Shown here in pieces: positions 1-6,874 of a stretch of 14,299 bases of DNA. Both the position numbers and the translations under genes were made by a program. The number at the start of each line of letters is the position of its first letter. Positions within the stretch are counted from its first letter, which is position 1. Origin of the DNA: an uncultured Dialister sp. (GTDB taxonomy: Bacteria; Bacillota; Negativicutes; Veillonellales; Dialisteraceae); the NCBI GenBank assembly GCA_934193095.1, contig CAKPUX010000052.1:1-14299 (forward strand). The letters are read 5' to 3'. The notes under the pieces are model-generated. The model had not been told where the DNA came from. It saw nothing but the letters and a program-made list of their open reading frames with translations, and searched no databases.

Positions 1-536
1 AGATACATCGTCTGGATGGAGTCGATGACCAGCATGGATGGCTTTTCTTTCTCAGCCTCAGAGACGATGGCATCCAGATTGCCGCCGGAATAGACGAAGA
101 GATCGTCATCAGCAGCGCCGAGTCTTTCGGCGCGCATCTTGATCTGCGCTTCGGACTCTTCCCCGCTCGCATAAAGGACGCTCCGCCCCGCCTTTGCCAT
201 GGCGTGGCAGACCTGGAGAATCAGTGTCGACTTGCCGATCCCCGGCTCTCCGCCCCAAAGGATGACGGAGCCGGGTACGACGCCGCCTCCGAGCGGACGA
301 TCGACCTCGGGCATCGCCAGCTGCATGCGTTCATGGTTTTCCAGATTCACTTCCGAGAGTTTCTGCGGACGCTTGCCGCTGACCACCTCATGCGTCGTCC
401 GCAGCTGCTTGGGGAGGACTTCCTCTACCGTCTCCTCGAGTGTATTCCATGAGCCGCACTGCGGGCATCGCCCCATCCATCTCACAGTCTCTGCCCCGCA
501 GTTCGAGCAGACGAATTTGGTTCGGTTCTTGGCCAT
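1..536 (-). CDS. radA: DNA repair protein RadA (Sms), N-terminal part, cut by window edge
   Basis: RadA is a RecA-like ATPase that helps process recombination intermediates in the cytoplasm. About 178 residues are visible, reading from ATG at 536 (start MAKNRTKFVCSNCG) off the left edge. An N-terminal zinc finger is clear: C10-x2-C13 and C24-x2-C27. The Walker A motif GEPGIGKS is at about residues 96-103, and a Walker B strand ending MLVIDS lies near residue 170, close to the edge. The family KNRFG motif and Lon-like C-terminal domain would lie outside the window. The start is supported by AAAGGAG (plus 545-551) eight bases upstream. It is the next gene after clpC on the same strand, as in the classical Bacillota ctsR-clpC-radA order, but the strong clpC terminator separates them, so radA is probably expressed mainly from elsewhere. 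I found no convincing promoter of its own. Confidence 0.95.
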   Translation of the reverse strand, partial: MAKNRTKFVCSNCGAETVRWMGRCPQCGSWNTLEETVEEVLPKQLRTTHEVVSGKRPQKLSEVNLENHERMQLAMPEVDRPLGGGVVPGSVILWGGEPGIGKSTLILQVCHAMAKAGRSVLYASGEESEAQIKMRAERLGAADDDLFVYSGGNLDAIVSEAEKEKPSMLVIDSIQTMY

Positions 537-593
537 GGACGTATCTCCTTTATCATCATATCGTTCATCAGTACGCTATACAATTTCTCAAAG

Positions 594-628
594 TTAGGAG
601 TGAGGAGTGAGGAGTGAGAAGTGAGGAG
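594..628. repeat. Heptamer tandem repeat (TGAGGAG), about 5 copies
   Basis: Five consecutive 7-bp units, mostly TGAGGAG, fill the gap between radA and clpC. They run directly into a GC-rich palindromic stretch (629-671, GGCGGCTTCGCCGC then GGCGCTTCGCGCC). Similar 7-bp arrays of other sequences occur in other gaps of this window. Confidence 0.8.
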
Positions 629-724
629 TGGTGGTGGCGGCTTCGCCGCAATTTTATCATTCGGCGCTTCGCGCCGCACCTTCCCCGTCGAACCTTCAGA
701 CCCCAGAGACCCCTTTGAACCCCT

Positions 725-780
725 AAAAACACAAAAAGAGTGCAACGGGAAATGTCTACTACATTCCCATTGCACTCTTA
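725..780 (-). terminator. Rho-independent terminator of clpC
   Basis: On the minus strand a long hairpin pairs AAGAGTGCAA plus GGGAATGT with its complement, with one A bulge and one mismatch, and is followed by TTTTTGTGTTTTT. It lies about 30 nt after the clpC stop codon and should uncouple clpC from radA. Confidence 0.85.
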
Positions 781-808
781 TTATATCATCTGCCTAAAGG
801 CGATGGCA

Positions 809-3217
809 TCATTCCGCGTGGAAAGTCAGCTTGCCATCCTTGGCATCCATATGGAGGACTTTCTTCTTTTCGAGTCCCTCCTGCAGAATGAGCTCGGAGA
901 TCGGGTCTTCGACTTCTTTCTGGATGGTGCGGCACAGCGGACGGGCACCGTATTCCACATCGGTACCATGATCGATGAGGAGCTTTTTCGCTTCTTCGCT
1001 GGCATCGAGCTTCACTTCGAAGTGCGCGAGCTTCTCGCCGACCTTGGCAAGCATCAGGTTCACGATAGAGGAAAGATCGGAAGCAGTGAGCGGATGGAAT
1101 ACGATGATCTCATCGATACGGTTGATGAATTCCGGACGGAGCGTGTGTTTCACTTCATCCATCATCAGCTTCTTCACATCCTCGAAGGTTTCCTTCTTCT
1201 CGCCTTTGTCCTCTGCTTTGAATCCCAGTTTCTTCATCTGGTTTTTCAAGAGGGCAGAGCCAAGGTTACTGGTCATGATGATGACAGCATTCGTGAAGTC
1301 CACGGTGCGGCCCTGACCATCGGTCAGACGACCATCATCGAGTACCTGCAGAAGGATATTGAAGAAATCCGGATGCGCCTTTTCGACTTCATCGAAGAGG
1401 ATGACGCTGTACGGCGTCTTTCTCACGGCGTCGGTCAGCTGGCCGCCTTCTTCATAGCCGACATATCCTGGAGGCGCACCGACGAGACGGGACACTTCGT
1501 GTTTCTCCATGTATTCCGACATATCGAAACGGATCATATTTTTCTCACTGCCAAACATGCATTCAGCGAGCGCTCTGGCCAGCTCGGTCTTGCCGACACC
1601 GGTCGAGCCGAGGAAGAGGAAGGAACCGATCGGACGTTTCGGATCCTTCATGCCGGCACGCGCACGACGGATCGCCGTGGCAACGGCATGGACAGCCTCA
1701 TCCTGACCGACCACTCTCTTATGCAGCTCTTCTTCCAGATGGAGCAGGCGCTCGGAGTCGCTCTTCTTCAGATTCTGCAGCGGTACCCCCGTCCATTTAG
1801 CGACGACTTCTGCCACATCTTCTTCCGTGACTTTAAGATCATCATGATCCGCACCCTTCCAGTCCTTCTTCATGAGGGCGATCTCACTCTGCATCTTCTT
1901 GGCAGCATCACGATACTCGGCGGCTTTTTCAAAATCCTGCGAAGCCACAGCCGCTTCCTTTTCTTTCAAAAGGGAGGCCAGCTTTCCTTCCTTCTCCTTC
2001 AGCGCATCCGGTGTCGAAGACGCTTCCATGCGGACCTTGGCGGCGGCTTCATCGATGACATCGATGGCTTTATCAGGCTGGAAACGATCCGTGATGTAAC
2101 GACCGGAAAGTTCGACAGCCGCTTTCATTGCTTCATCGGTGATCTTCGCTTTATGAAAGGCTTCGTAGCGATCACGCAGACCCTTCAAGATCTTCAGCGT
2201 ATCTTCCGGTGTCGGTTCACCGACTTTGACCGGCTGGAACCGACGTTCCAAAGCGGCATCCTTTTCGATATACTTCTTATATTCTTTCAAAGTGGTCGCA
2301 CCGATGCAGCGCAGCTCCCCGCGTGCCAGAGCGGGTTTCATGATATTGGCTGCATCCATGGAGCCTTCCGTCGAGCCTGCGCCCACCAGTGTATGCAGTT
2401 CATCGACGAAAAGAATCCAGTCTTTGTGTTTCTTCACTTCATCAATAACTTTTTTCAGCCGTTCCTCAAATTCGCCTCTGTACTTGGTACCGGCGACGAC
2501 GGAGGACATATTGAGAGAAATCACATGGCAGTCCTTCAGGATCTCCGGCACATCATGAGAAACGATCCGCTGTGCAAGCCCTTCTGCGATGGATGTCTTG
2601 CCTACGCCCGGCTCACCGATGAGGACAGGGTTGTTCTTATTTCTGCGTGACAGGATCTGGATCACACGATTGATCTCCGTCTGGCGTCCGATGACAGGGT
2701 CGATCTTACCCTGTTTGGCTTTTTCATTGAGGTCGATGGCAAAATCACCCATCTCTCCCAGCTCTGCACTGCCTTCTCCATTTCCGTCTTCCGAAATATA
2801 GGTATCGAAGGCTTTCTGCAGCTTCTCCTGTGTCACGCCGAAATGCTCCAGGATCTGCATCGCAACGCCGCTGCCTTCCCGAAGAATGGCAAGCAGCAGA
2901 TGCTCCGTGCCGACGAAGGAATTGCCAAGATCATTGGCTTCCTCCAGTGCCATTTCCAGCACCCGTTTCGTCCGCGGCGCTACATACAGCTCACGGCGAG
3001 AGAAGAAGCCGCTCCTTCCCTGCCCGGCGAGCAGCGGCTCCACCGCCTCTACGGTCACGCCGAGCGAATTCAGGATCTTGCCGCCGGCCGAATCTTTTTC
3101 GTGGGCAATGCCCAAAAGCAGATGCTCGGTTCCCAAATAATCACTGCCCAGCTTCGAAGCCTCTTCTCCTGCAAATTTCCAGGCATTTTTTACACCATCT
3201 GTATATCTGTCTTCCAT
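809..3217 (-). CDS. clpC: ATP-dependent Clp protease ATP-binding subunit ClpC
   Basis: ClpC is a hexameric Hsp100 unfoldase that feeds substrates to ClpP in the cytoplasm. The 802-residue product has the full family layout: two Clp-N repeats (about 5-65 and 80-140), AAA1 with Walker A GEPGVGKT at 201-208 and Walker B ILFVDE at 268-273, a middle region with a UVR motif (about 419-446, SQDFEKAAEYRD), and AAA2 with Walker A GSTGVGKT at 537-544 and Walker B VILFDE at 605-610. An LGF tripeptide at 664-666 matches the loop that docks ClpP. GTE at 29-31 and 103-105 places glutamates E31 and E105 where B. subtilis ClpC binds phosphoarginine (E32, E106). The start is fixed by AAGGAGGG just upstream. 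It follows mcsA after a 520-bp gap where mcsB would be expected. No clear own promoter or CtsR box was seen directly upstream. Confidence 0.97.
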   Translation of the reverse strand: MEDRYTDGVKNAWKFAGEEASKLGSDYLGTEHLLLGIAHEKDSAGGKILNSLGVTVEAVEPLLAGQGRSGFFSRRELYVAPRTKRVLEMALEEANDLGNSFVGTEHLLLAILREGSGVAMQILEHFGVTQEKLQKAFDTYISEDGNGEGSAELGEMGDFAIDLNEKAKQGKIDPVIGRQTEINRVIQILSRRNKNNPVLIGEPGVGKTSIAEGLAQRIVSHDVPEILKDCHVISLNMSSVVAGTKYRGEFEERLKKVIDEVKKHKDWILFVDELHTLVGAGSTEGSMDAANIMKPALARGELRCIGATTLKEYKKYIEKDAALERRFQPVKVGEPTPEDTLKILKGLRDRYEAFHKAKITDEAMKAAVELSGRYITDRFQPDKAIDVIDEAAAKVRMEASSTPDALKEKEGKLASLLKEKEAAVASQDFEKAAEYRDAAKKMQSEIALMKKDWKGADHDDLKVTEEDVAEVVAKWTGVPLQNLKKSDSERLLHLEEELHKRVVGQDEAVHAVATAIRRARAGMKDPKRPIGSFLFLGSTGVGKTELARALAECMFGSEKNMIRFDMSEYMEKHEVSRLVGAPPGYVGYEEGGQLTDAVRKTPYSVILFDEVEKAHPDFFNILLQVLDDGRLTDGQGRTVDFTNAVIIMTSNLGSALLKNQMKKLGFKAEDKGEKKETFEDVKKLMMDEVKHTLRPEFINRIDEIIVFHPLTASDLSSIVNLMLAKVGEKLAHFEVKLDASEEAKKLLIDHGTDVEYGARPLCRTIQKEVEDPISELILQEGLEKKKVLHMDAKDGKLTFHAE

Positions 3218-3260
3218 AGAAATCCCTCCTTTTTGGGGTTTTAGGTATTACTTCTAATAG

Positions 3261-3301
3261 GTTTAGGGTTTAAGGGTTTAAGGGTTTATGGGTTCAGGGT
3301 T
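3261..3301. repeat. Degenerate 7-8 bp tandem repeat (GTTTAAGG)
   Basis: Units GTTTAGG, GTTTAAGG, GTTTAAGG, GTTTATGG, GTTCAGG follow each other just upstream of clpC. They resemble telomere-like arrays by chance of composition only. Confidence 0.8.
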
Positions 3302-3340
3302 AGTCCCTTAGGCGTGCCGTCCCTTGATTTCGTGCGAAAG

Positions 3341-3438
3341 AGGTTCAGCAGGTTCTATAGGTTCAAGAGGTTCAAAGGGGTTGGTGCAGCGCATAAAAAT
3401 CAGAAGCGCCGCGAAGTATAAATAAGGCGATGCCCGAA
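3341..3438. repeat. 98-bp composite repeat, copy 1
   Basis: Four 9-bp units of the type AGGTTCAAG (3341-3376) are followed by a 60-bp block at 3379-3438, containing GCGCATAAAAATCAGAAGCG. The same arrangement and length recurs at 13380-13477; the 60-bp blocks differ at only four positions. Confidence 0.85.
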
Positions 3439-3448
3439 CTCTGTTTTT

Positions 3449-3557
3449 CCCTCCTTCCTTTGGAAGGAGGTGCCCCGAAAGGGCGGAGGTTGGCTTGGGG
3501 CTTTTTCCCCTCGGCCAACCCCTGGCCCTTCGGGCGTTCCCCTTCCAGAGGAAGGGG
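3449..3557. repeat. REP-like nested palindromes, two inverted half-copies
   Basis: The segment contains CTCCTTCC-TTT-GGAAGGAG, GCCC-CGAA-AGGGC, GGTTGGC paired with GCCAACC around a GGGGCTTTTTCCCC core, and CCCCTTCC-AGA-GGAAGGGG. The left and right halves are diverged inverted copies of one another, so the whole can fold into a large cruciform. A third related unit lies at 5046-5079. Confidence 0.75.
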
Positions 3558-3643
3558 ATAGATGAAGCTCGGTTTCCGCTTTCAAACTTGTGGTGGCGGC
3601 TTCGACACAAATATTTGTGGGGCGATGCCCGCAAGCGGTATTC

Positions 3644-3730
3644 AAGTCACCAGTCACCAGTCCCTAGCCACTCCTAATCCCTAATCCCTAGCCACTAATC
3701 CCTAGCTACCAGTCACAAGTCACCAGTCAC
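3644..3730. repeat. Heptamer tandem array (AGTCACC / CTAATCC types), about 12 units
   Basis: Strict 7-bp phasing is kept over 87 bp while the unit drifts from CAGTCAC to CCCTAAT, CCCTAGC and back to CAGTCAC. It ends a few bases before the mcsA stop codon. Confidence 0.8.
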
Positions 3731-3737
3731 TTTTCAC

Positions 3738-4250
3738 TCATTTCTTTCCTTCTATCGCCTTGATCTTATCTCTGACCTCGCAGGCGCGCTCGAAGTCTTC
3801 GCGATCGACGCAGCTCTTGAGCTCCTTTCTTAAGGCTTGCAGCTCCTCGCTCTCCGCCGGAGCATCCGCCTTTTCTTTGGCCTTCGGTTCATTGACAGGA
3901 ATTTCATTCTTCCCTTTCTGGAACGACGGGCGGATGGACTCTTTGAAGCGGTTGTAGCCGTCTTCATTCTCCGGCAGCTTTTCCGGGCTGACTTCGATGA
4001 ATTGTCCGCCCTGATCTTCCAGCGTGCGGGTCCCGAAGGGGTCTTCTAAGAGATGCCCAAGCATCGAGCCGCCGAAGAAATGATCCAGCGGACTGTCAAA
4101 GAATCCATGTCCAAAGAAGCTCTGCTCCTTCTGGAACACATGCTCTTTCTCTGCACACTCACTGCAGAGATGCTCCTCTTTTCTATGTCCGTTCACCACC
4201 TGCACCATATGAACGGTGGCAGGATGTGCATGACAGCGTTCACAAAGCAT
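3738..4250 (-). CDS. mcsA: McsA-like zinc-finger and UVR-domain protein
   Basis: In Bacillus, McsA activates the arginine kinase McsB and modulates CtsR and ClpC. This 170-residue product starts MLCERCHAHPATVHMVQVVN and carries one zinc module, C3-x2-C6 and C29-x2-C32, then an acidic, charged linker, and a C-terminal UVR motif at about 135-168 (LKSCVDREDFERACEVRDKI). The second CPKC/CSEC-type zinc module of Bacillus McsA is missing: between C32 and C147 there is no cysteine. The start at 4250 is preferred over an upstream in-frame ATG at 4328 because AAAGGAG lies just upstream and the CxxC begins at residue 3. The gene starts two bases after the ctsR stop, so the pair is co-transcribed and probably translationally coupled. 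Its partner mcsB is not next to it. Confidence 0.9.
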   Translation of the reverse strand: MLCERCHAHPATVHMVQVVNGHRKEEHLCSECAEKEHVFQKEQSFFGHGFFDSPLDHFFGGSMLGHLLEDPFGTRTLEDQGGQFIEVSPEKLPENEDGYNRFKESIRPSFQKGKNEIPVNEPKAKEKADAPAESEELQALRKELKSCVDREDFERACEVRDKIKAIEGKK

Positions 4251-4252
4251 AT

Positions 4253-4777
4253 TTATTCTCCTTTCAGCGCCCACTCGATGCGATGGATCATCGTCCGTCC
4301 GGCTTCCTTTCGGTGTCCTTCCGGACAATACTCCAGCATCGTGTGCGTCATGGCATACATCAGCCGATACTCACGCTCGGAAATAATGTCGTAATTCAAA
4401 AGCATCTGGAAATATCCCCGAAGGCCGTTTTCTATCTCCTCCTGAGATACTGGTTTGTCTTTTGTTTGATGATTTGACTTTTCATTCTGGTACTGGCTCG
4501 CTGCCTCCTTCAGCCGATGGTAGTAGTCCGGCACCTCCTCACGCTCTACAGGACGCAGAGAGATCTTGATATACCCACCGCTTCCCCGCCGTGACTCGAC
4601 GATGAATCGGTCATTGGAAGAAAACCTTGTATTGATCACATACGTCACCTGAGACGGTGCACACGCGAGCCGGTCGGCCACCTCCTTACGCTTTAGCAGC
4701 AGCTGGTCTGTATTTTGCTTATCCATCAGATCCAGAATGAAATTTTCTATTTTATCAGATAGCATCGTGCTATTCAT
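4253..4777 (-). CDS. ctsR: Transcriptional repressor CtsR
   Basis: CtsR is the dimeric heat-shock repressor of clp genes in Bacillota. The product (174 residues from ATG at 4777) contains the typical N-terminal winged-helix DNA-binding region, with VADRLACAPSQVTYVINTRF and IVESRRGSGGYIKI. The glycine-rich wing that senses heat in Bacillus reads RGSGGY here rather than RGGGGY. The C-terminal half (from about residue 100) is the McsB/ClpC-responsive dimer domain of the family. An in-frame GTG at 4786 would add three residues (MSD); I prefer the ATG because the known CtsR N-termini align best with it, but neither has a strong Shine-Dalgarno. It is the first gene of ctsR-mcsA(-clpC) and lies behind a promoter with TTGAC repeats that look like its own operator. 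Confidence 0.94.
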   Translation of the reverse strand: MNSTMLSDKIENFILDLMDKQNTDQLLLKRKEVADRLACAPSQVTYVINTRFSSNDRFIVESRRGSGGYIKISLRPVEREEVPDYYHRLKEAASQYQNEKSNHQTKDKPVSQEEIENGLRGYFQMLLNYDIISEREYRLMYAMTHTMLEYCPEGHRKEAGRTMIHRIEWALKGE

Positions 4778-4824
4778 ATCACTCACCGCTTTCCACTTGA
4801 CCTCTTACCTTATTTCTGTAATCT

Positions 4825-4853
4825 ATTATACATCAAATAGTCAAATAGTCAAT
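4825..4853 (-). promoter_or_regulatory. ctsR promoter overlapped by tandem CtsR-type operator
   Basis: On the minus strand TTGACT (plus 4847-4852) is followed after 16 bp by TATAAT (plus 4825-4830), a good sigma-A promoter. The spacer carries further copies of the same word. On the plus strand these read ATCAAAT, AGTCAAAT, AGTCAAT, so the AGTCAAA half-site typical of CtsR is repeated every 8 bp. In Bacillus the half-sites are separated by three bases (10-bp period), so the spacing here is unusual. Binding by CtsR is inferred from sequence and position. Confidence 0.7.
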
Positions 4854-5045
4854 AGCCTTTTTGATTTATTCTCTTTCCCCCTTTTGATGGCTGAATCATC
4901 CCTCATGTCAGGCCACCCAAAAAGGCAATGTGAAATAACGATCATCTCATTTTCGCGTTCCATCTGCCGCGGGGACTTGCCGCTCTCATAGGAGTGACCG
5001 GGAAACCTTATCTCAGCTGTCTTTCATGCCATAGTCACCCTATTC

Positions 5046-5079
5046 GCCCCTACGGGGCACCTTCCCCTAGAGGGGAAGG
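5046..5079. repeat. REP-like palindromic unit
   Basis: GCCCC-TAC-GGGGC is followed by CCTTCCCCT-AG-AGGGGAAGG. In reverse orientation, the left half of the 3449-3557 element has the same plan (CGCCCTTTCGGGGCACCT then a second palindrome of CCTTCC/GGAAGG type), so these belong to one dispersed family. Confidence 0.7.
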
Positions 5080-5129
5080 TTGCGATACGAGAATACCATC
5101 TTCTAAAAAAAGGCGGCGAAGCCGCCACC

Positions 5130-5170
5130 TGAACCCTGAACCTTGAACCTTGAACCTTGAACCCTGAACC
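5130..5170. repeat. Heptamer tandem repeat (TGAACCT), about 6 copies
   Basis: Six contiguous 7-bp units TGAACCC/T, nearly perfect, lie just beyond the recX terminator. Confidence 0.9.
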
Positions 5171-5180
5171 AAATGAAAGC

Positions 5181-5234
5181 AAAGTAAAAAGGGGCTGTGA
5201 AGAAATGAGGATTCATTTCTTCACAGCCCCTTTT
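5181..5234 (-). terminator. Rho-independent terminator of recA-recX
   Basis: A perfect 22-bp stem (5187-5208 with 5213-5234, loop GGAT) begins one base after the recX stop codon and is followed on the minus strand by TTTTTACTTT. Confidence 0.95.
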
Positions 5235-5235
5235 G

Positions 5236-5721
5236 TTACTCTTCTATTTCCTCAAAATCCATCTCATGCATCACCGTCATGACGGCATCATGGGAAAACC
5301 CCCTTCGCAGGAGAAAGGAGGCTGACTTTTTGAAATCTGTCCGCAGCTTCGGGCTCATGCCCCACTTCTTTTGCAGGAGGGCGGCCGCCATCTCGATCTC
5401 TTCCTCAAGCTGCAGGTGCTTCTCCGTGGCAAGCCCTTTCAGCTTCAGCTTCTGATGGATGTAGGCGTCTCCGTACTGCGCGCGGCGGCGGTAGGCTTCG
5501 AAAAGCTCATCAGCGAGATTCTCATCATTGACATATTCATAGTCTCTGAGCCGCTCCATCGCCTCTTCGATCTCTTTCTCCGTGTACTCCCGCTCTTTCA
5601 GCTTCCGTGTGAGATCCTTCTCGCTCTGGTCGCGGAACTGCAGGAGGTACACCGCCGTCTCGTAGCAGGTCCTATCCTTCGGACGAGTCCGTTTCGCTGT
5701 CCACTTCCGAGTGTACGCCAT
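5236..5721 (-). CDS. recX: Regulatory protein RecX
   Basis: RecX binds RecA filaments and limits their activity. The 161-residue, strongly charged, helical product has the usual family length and the tandem three-helix repeats, with recognisable stretches such as LTRKLKEREYTEKEIEEAMERL and YEYVNDENLADEL. It starts inside recA: its first 50 bases are shared with the recA 3' end in another frame. No later ATG or GTG precedes the conserved region, so this overlapping start is the only plausible one, and the Shine-Dalgarno is weak (GAAG next to the ATG). This suggests that translation depends on ribosomes finishing recA, which would keep RecX low relative to RecA. A strong terminator directly follows. 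Confidence 0.93.
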   Translation of the reverse strand: MAYTRKWTAKRTRPKDRTCYETAVYLLQFRDQSEKDLTRKLKEREYTEKEIEEAMERLRDYEYVNDENLADELFEAYRRRAQYGDAYIHQKLKLKGLATEKHLQLEEEIEMAAALLQKKWGMSPKLRTDFKKSASFLLRRGFSHDAVMTVMHEMDFEEIEE

Positions 5722-6751
5722 CTTCGAAATGATCCGGTTCTACGACAAGGGTGTCACGGATGATCTTATCGATCTCCGCTTCGACATCCGGGTGTTCCTT
5801 CAAGTAACGCTTCGCTGCCTCACGACCCTGGCTGATCCTGCTGCCTTTGTACGAGTACCATGCCCCGCTCTTCTGGATGATCTCCATATCGACCGCGATA
5901 TCAAGGAGTGTGCCTTCCTTGGAGATCCCTTCCCCGTACATGATATCGAACTCAGCCACCTTGAATGGCGGGGCGACTTTGTTCTTCACGACCTTCGCCT
6001 TCGTGCGGTTGCCGATGATGTCCGAACCATTCTTGATGACTTCGAGCTTGCGGATCTCGATGCGGATCGAGGAGTAGAATTTCAGCGCGCGGCCGCCCGT
6101 CGTGGTTTCCGGATTGCCGAACATCACGCCGACCTTTTCACGCAGCTGGTTGATGAAGATGACGATGGTCTTCGATTTGCTGATGATCCCCGTCAGCTTA
6201 CGAAGTGCCTTGCTCATGAGGCGCGCCTGCAAGCCGACCGAAGCATCACTGATATCCCCCTCGATCTCCTGCTTCGGTACAAGGGCTGCGACCGAGTCGA
6301 TGACGATCATATCAACCGCGCCGCTTCTGACCAGAGACTCTGCGATGGAGAGTGCCTGCTCGCCGCTATCCGGCTGGGAAATCAAAAGCTCTTTCGTATC
6401 GACCCCGAGATGGTGTGCATAGACCGGATCGAGTGCATGCTCTGCATCGATGAAAGCCGTGACGCCGCCCATCTTCTGTGCTTCTGCGATCGCATGGAGC
6501 GCGAGCGTCGTCTTACCAGAAGACTCTGGCCCATAGATTTCGATGACGCGGCCGCGCGGATACCCGCCGACGCCGACCGCAATGTCGAGTGCGAGCGAAC
6601 CCGTCGGGATGACTTCGATATCGAGCTTATCCCCCATCTCACCCAGACGCATGATAGAGCCGGCACCAAACTCCTTGGTGATCTGCTTCATTGCATTTTC
6701 AAGTGCTTTCTGCCGATCCTGCTGCACATTGGTCTCTTTCGTTGCTGCCAT
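5672..6751 (-). CDS. recA: Recombinase RecA
   Basis: RecA polymerises on single-stranded DNA, drives strand exchange and triggers SOS cleavage. The product is 359 residues. It shows Walker A GPESSGKT at 74-81, the FIDAEHALDP segment with the catalytic glutamate at 104, Walker B MIVIDSVAAL at about 148-157, and the DNA-binding L2 region NQLREKVGVMFGNPETTTGG at 201-220. The C-terminus is acidic, as in the family. I start it at 6751 (MAATKETNV) because AAGGAGGT sits six bases upstream; an in-frame ATG at 6793 has no such support and would add 14 unrelated residues. A TATAAT box lies about 80 bp upstream. It forms an operon with recX. Confidence 0.97.
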   Translation of the reverse strand: MAATKETNVQQDRQKALENAMKQITKEFGAGSIMRLGEMGDKLDIEVIPTGSLALDIAVGVGGYPRGRVIEIYGPESSGKTTLALHAIAEAQKMGGVTAFIDAEHALDPVYAHHLGVDTKELLISQPDSGEQALSIAESLVRSGAVDMIVIDSVAALVPKQEIEGDISDASVGLQARLMSKALRKLTGIISKSKTIVIFINQLREKVGVMFGNPETTTGGRALKFYSSIRIEIRKLEVIKNGSDIIGNRTKAKVVKNKVAPPFKVAEFDIMYGEGISKEGTLLDIAVDMEIIQKSGAWYSYKGSRISQGREAAKRYLKEHPDVEAEIDKIIRDTLVVEPDHFEDGVHSEVDSETDSSEG

Positions 6752-6803
6752 ATATACCTCCTTGAAATACAAGTCTTGCGGAAACGATTGCATCCATGTT
6801 TCC

Positions 6804-6834
6804 TTACATCGATGATTCTTCTGATGTAATTATA
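6804..6834 (-). promoter_or_regulatory. recA -10 box with dyad over the start site
   Basis: TATAAT lies on the minus strand at plus 6829-6834; the -35 is poor (near 6851-6857). TTACATC (6804-6810) and GATGTAA (6823-6829) form a perfect 7-bp inverted repeat with a 12-bp spacer, covering the expected transcription start. No Bacillus-type LexA box (CGAAC-N4-GTTCG) was found. Confidence 0.5.
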
Positions 6835-6874
6835 CGATACAGGCAGGGGAAAAGATAGCGAACCCCAGATTAAA

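Larger units (their letters stand above)
3218..3737. other. 520-bp repeat-filled gap between mcsA and clpC (mcsB position)
   Basis: This stretch holds only repeats: 7-8 bp arrays at 3261-3301, a 98-bp composite element at 3341-3438, nested REP-like palindromes at 3449-3557, a GGTGGCGGCTTCG motif near 3593, and a heptamer array at 3644-3730. The open frames across it translate to low-complexity sequence driven by the repeats and show no arginine-kinase-like McsB motif. In Bacillus and many relatives mcsB (about 1.1 kb) sits exactly here; it is neither present nor visibly decayed. Confidence 0.85.
4860..5186. other. Gap between recX and ctsR: repeats and unassigned sequence
   Basis: Left of about 5040 I see no recognisable gene or RNA. 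A 59-codon minus-strand open frame crosses it, without a ribosome binding site, and ends inside the ctsR promoter. From 5046 on the gap is repeats: a REP-like unit (5046-5079), a GGCGGC-GAA-GCCGCC hairpin (5112-5126), and a heptamer array (5130-5170). Confidence 0.7.

Noticed and set aside
541..600. Promoter of radA (TTGTAT-17-TATGAT)
   Set aside because: The start site it implies would fall within the Shine-Dalgarno, so it is unlikely to be functional.
740..2650. 636-codon plus-strand open frame opposite clpC
   Set aside because: It is the reverse-strand shadow of clpC, has no family features, and clpC motifs are unambiguous.
3308..3634. Possible mcsB remnant in the gap before clpC
   Set aside because: The translation is driven by repeat units and shows no kinase-like motif or similarity to McsB.
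3261..3730. CRISPR array
   Set aside because: Units are 7-9 bp, directly adjacent, without unique spacers, and no cas gene is present.
4853..5030. 59-codon minus-strand open frame upstream of ctsR
   Set aside because: No ribosome binding site, ends inside the ctsR promoter, no recognisable protein; probably part of a dispersed repeat or chance.
5711..6829. 372-codon plus-strand open frame opposite recA
   Set aside because: Shadow of recA; composition rich in D, R and L as expected from antisense reading.
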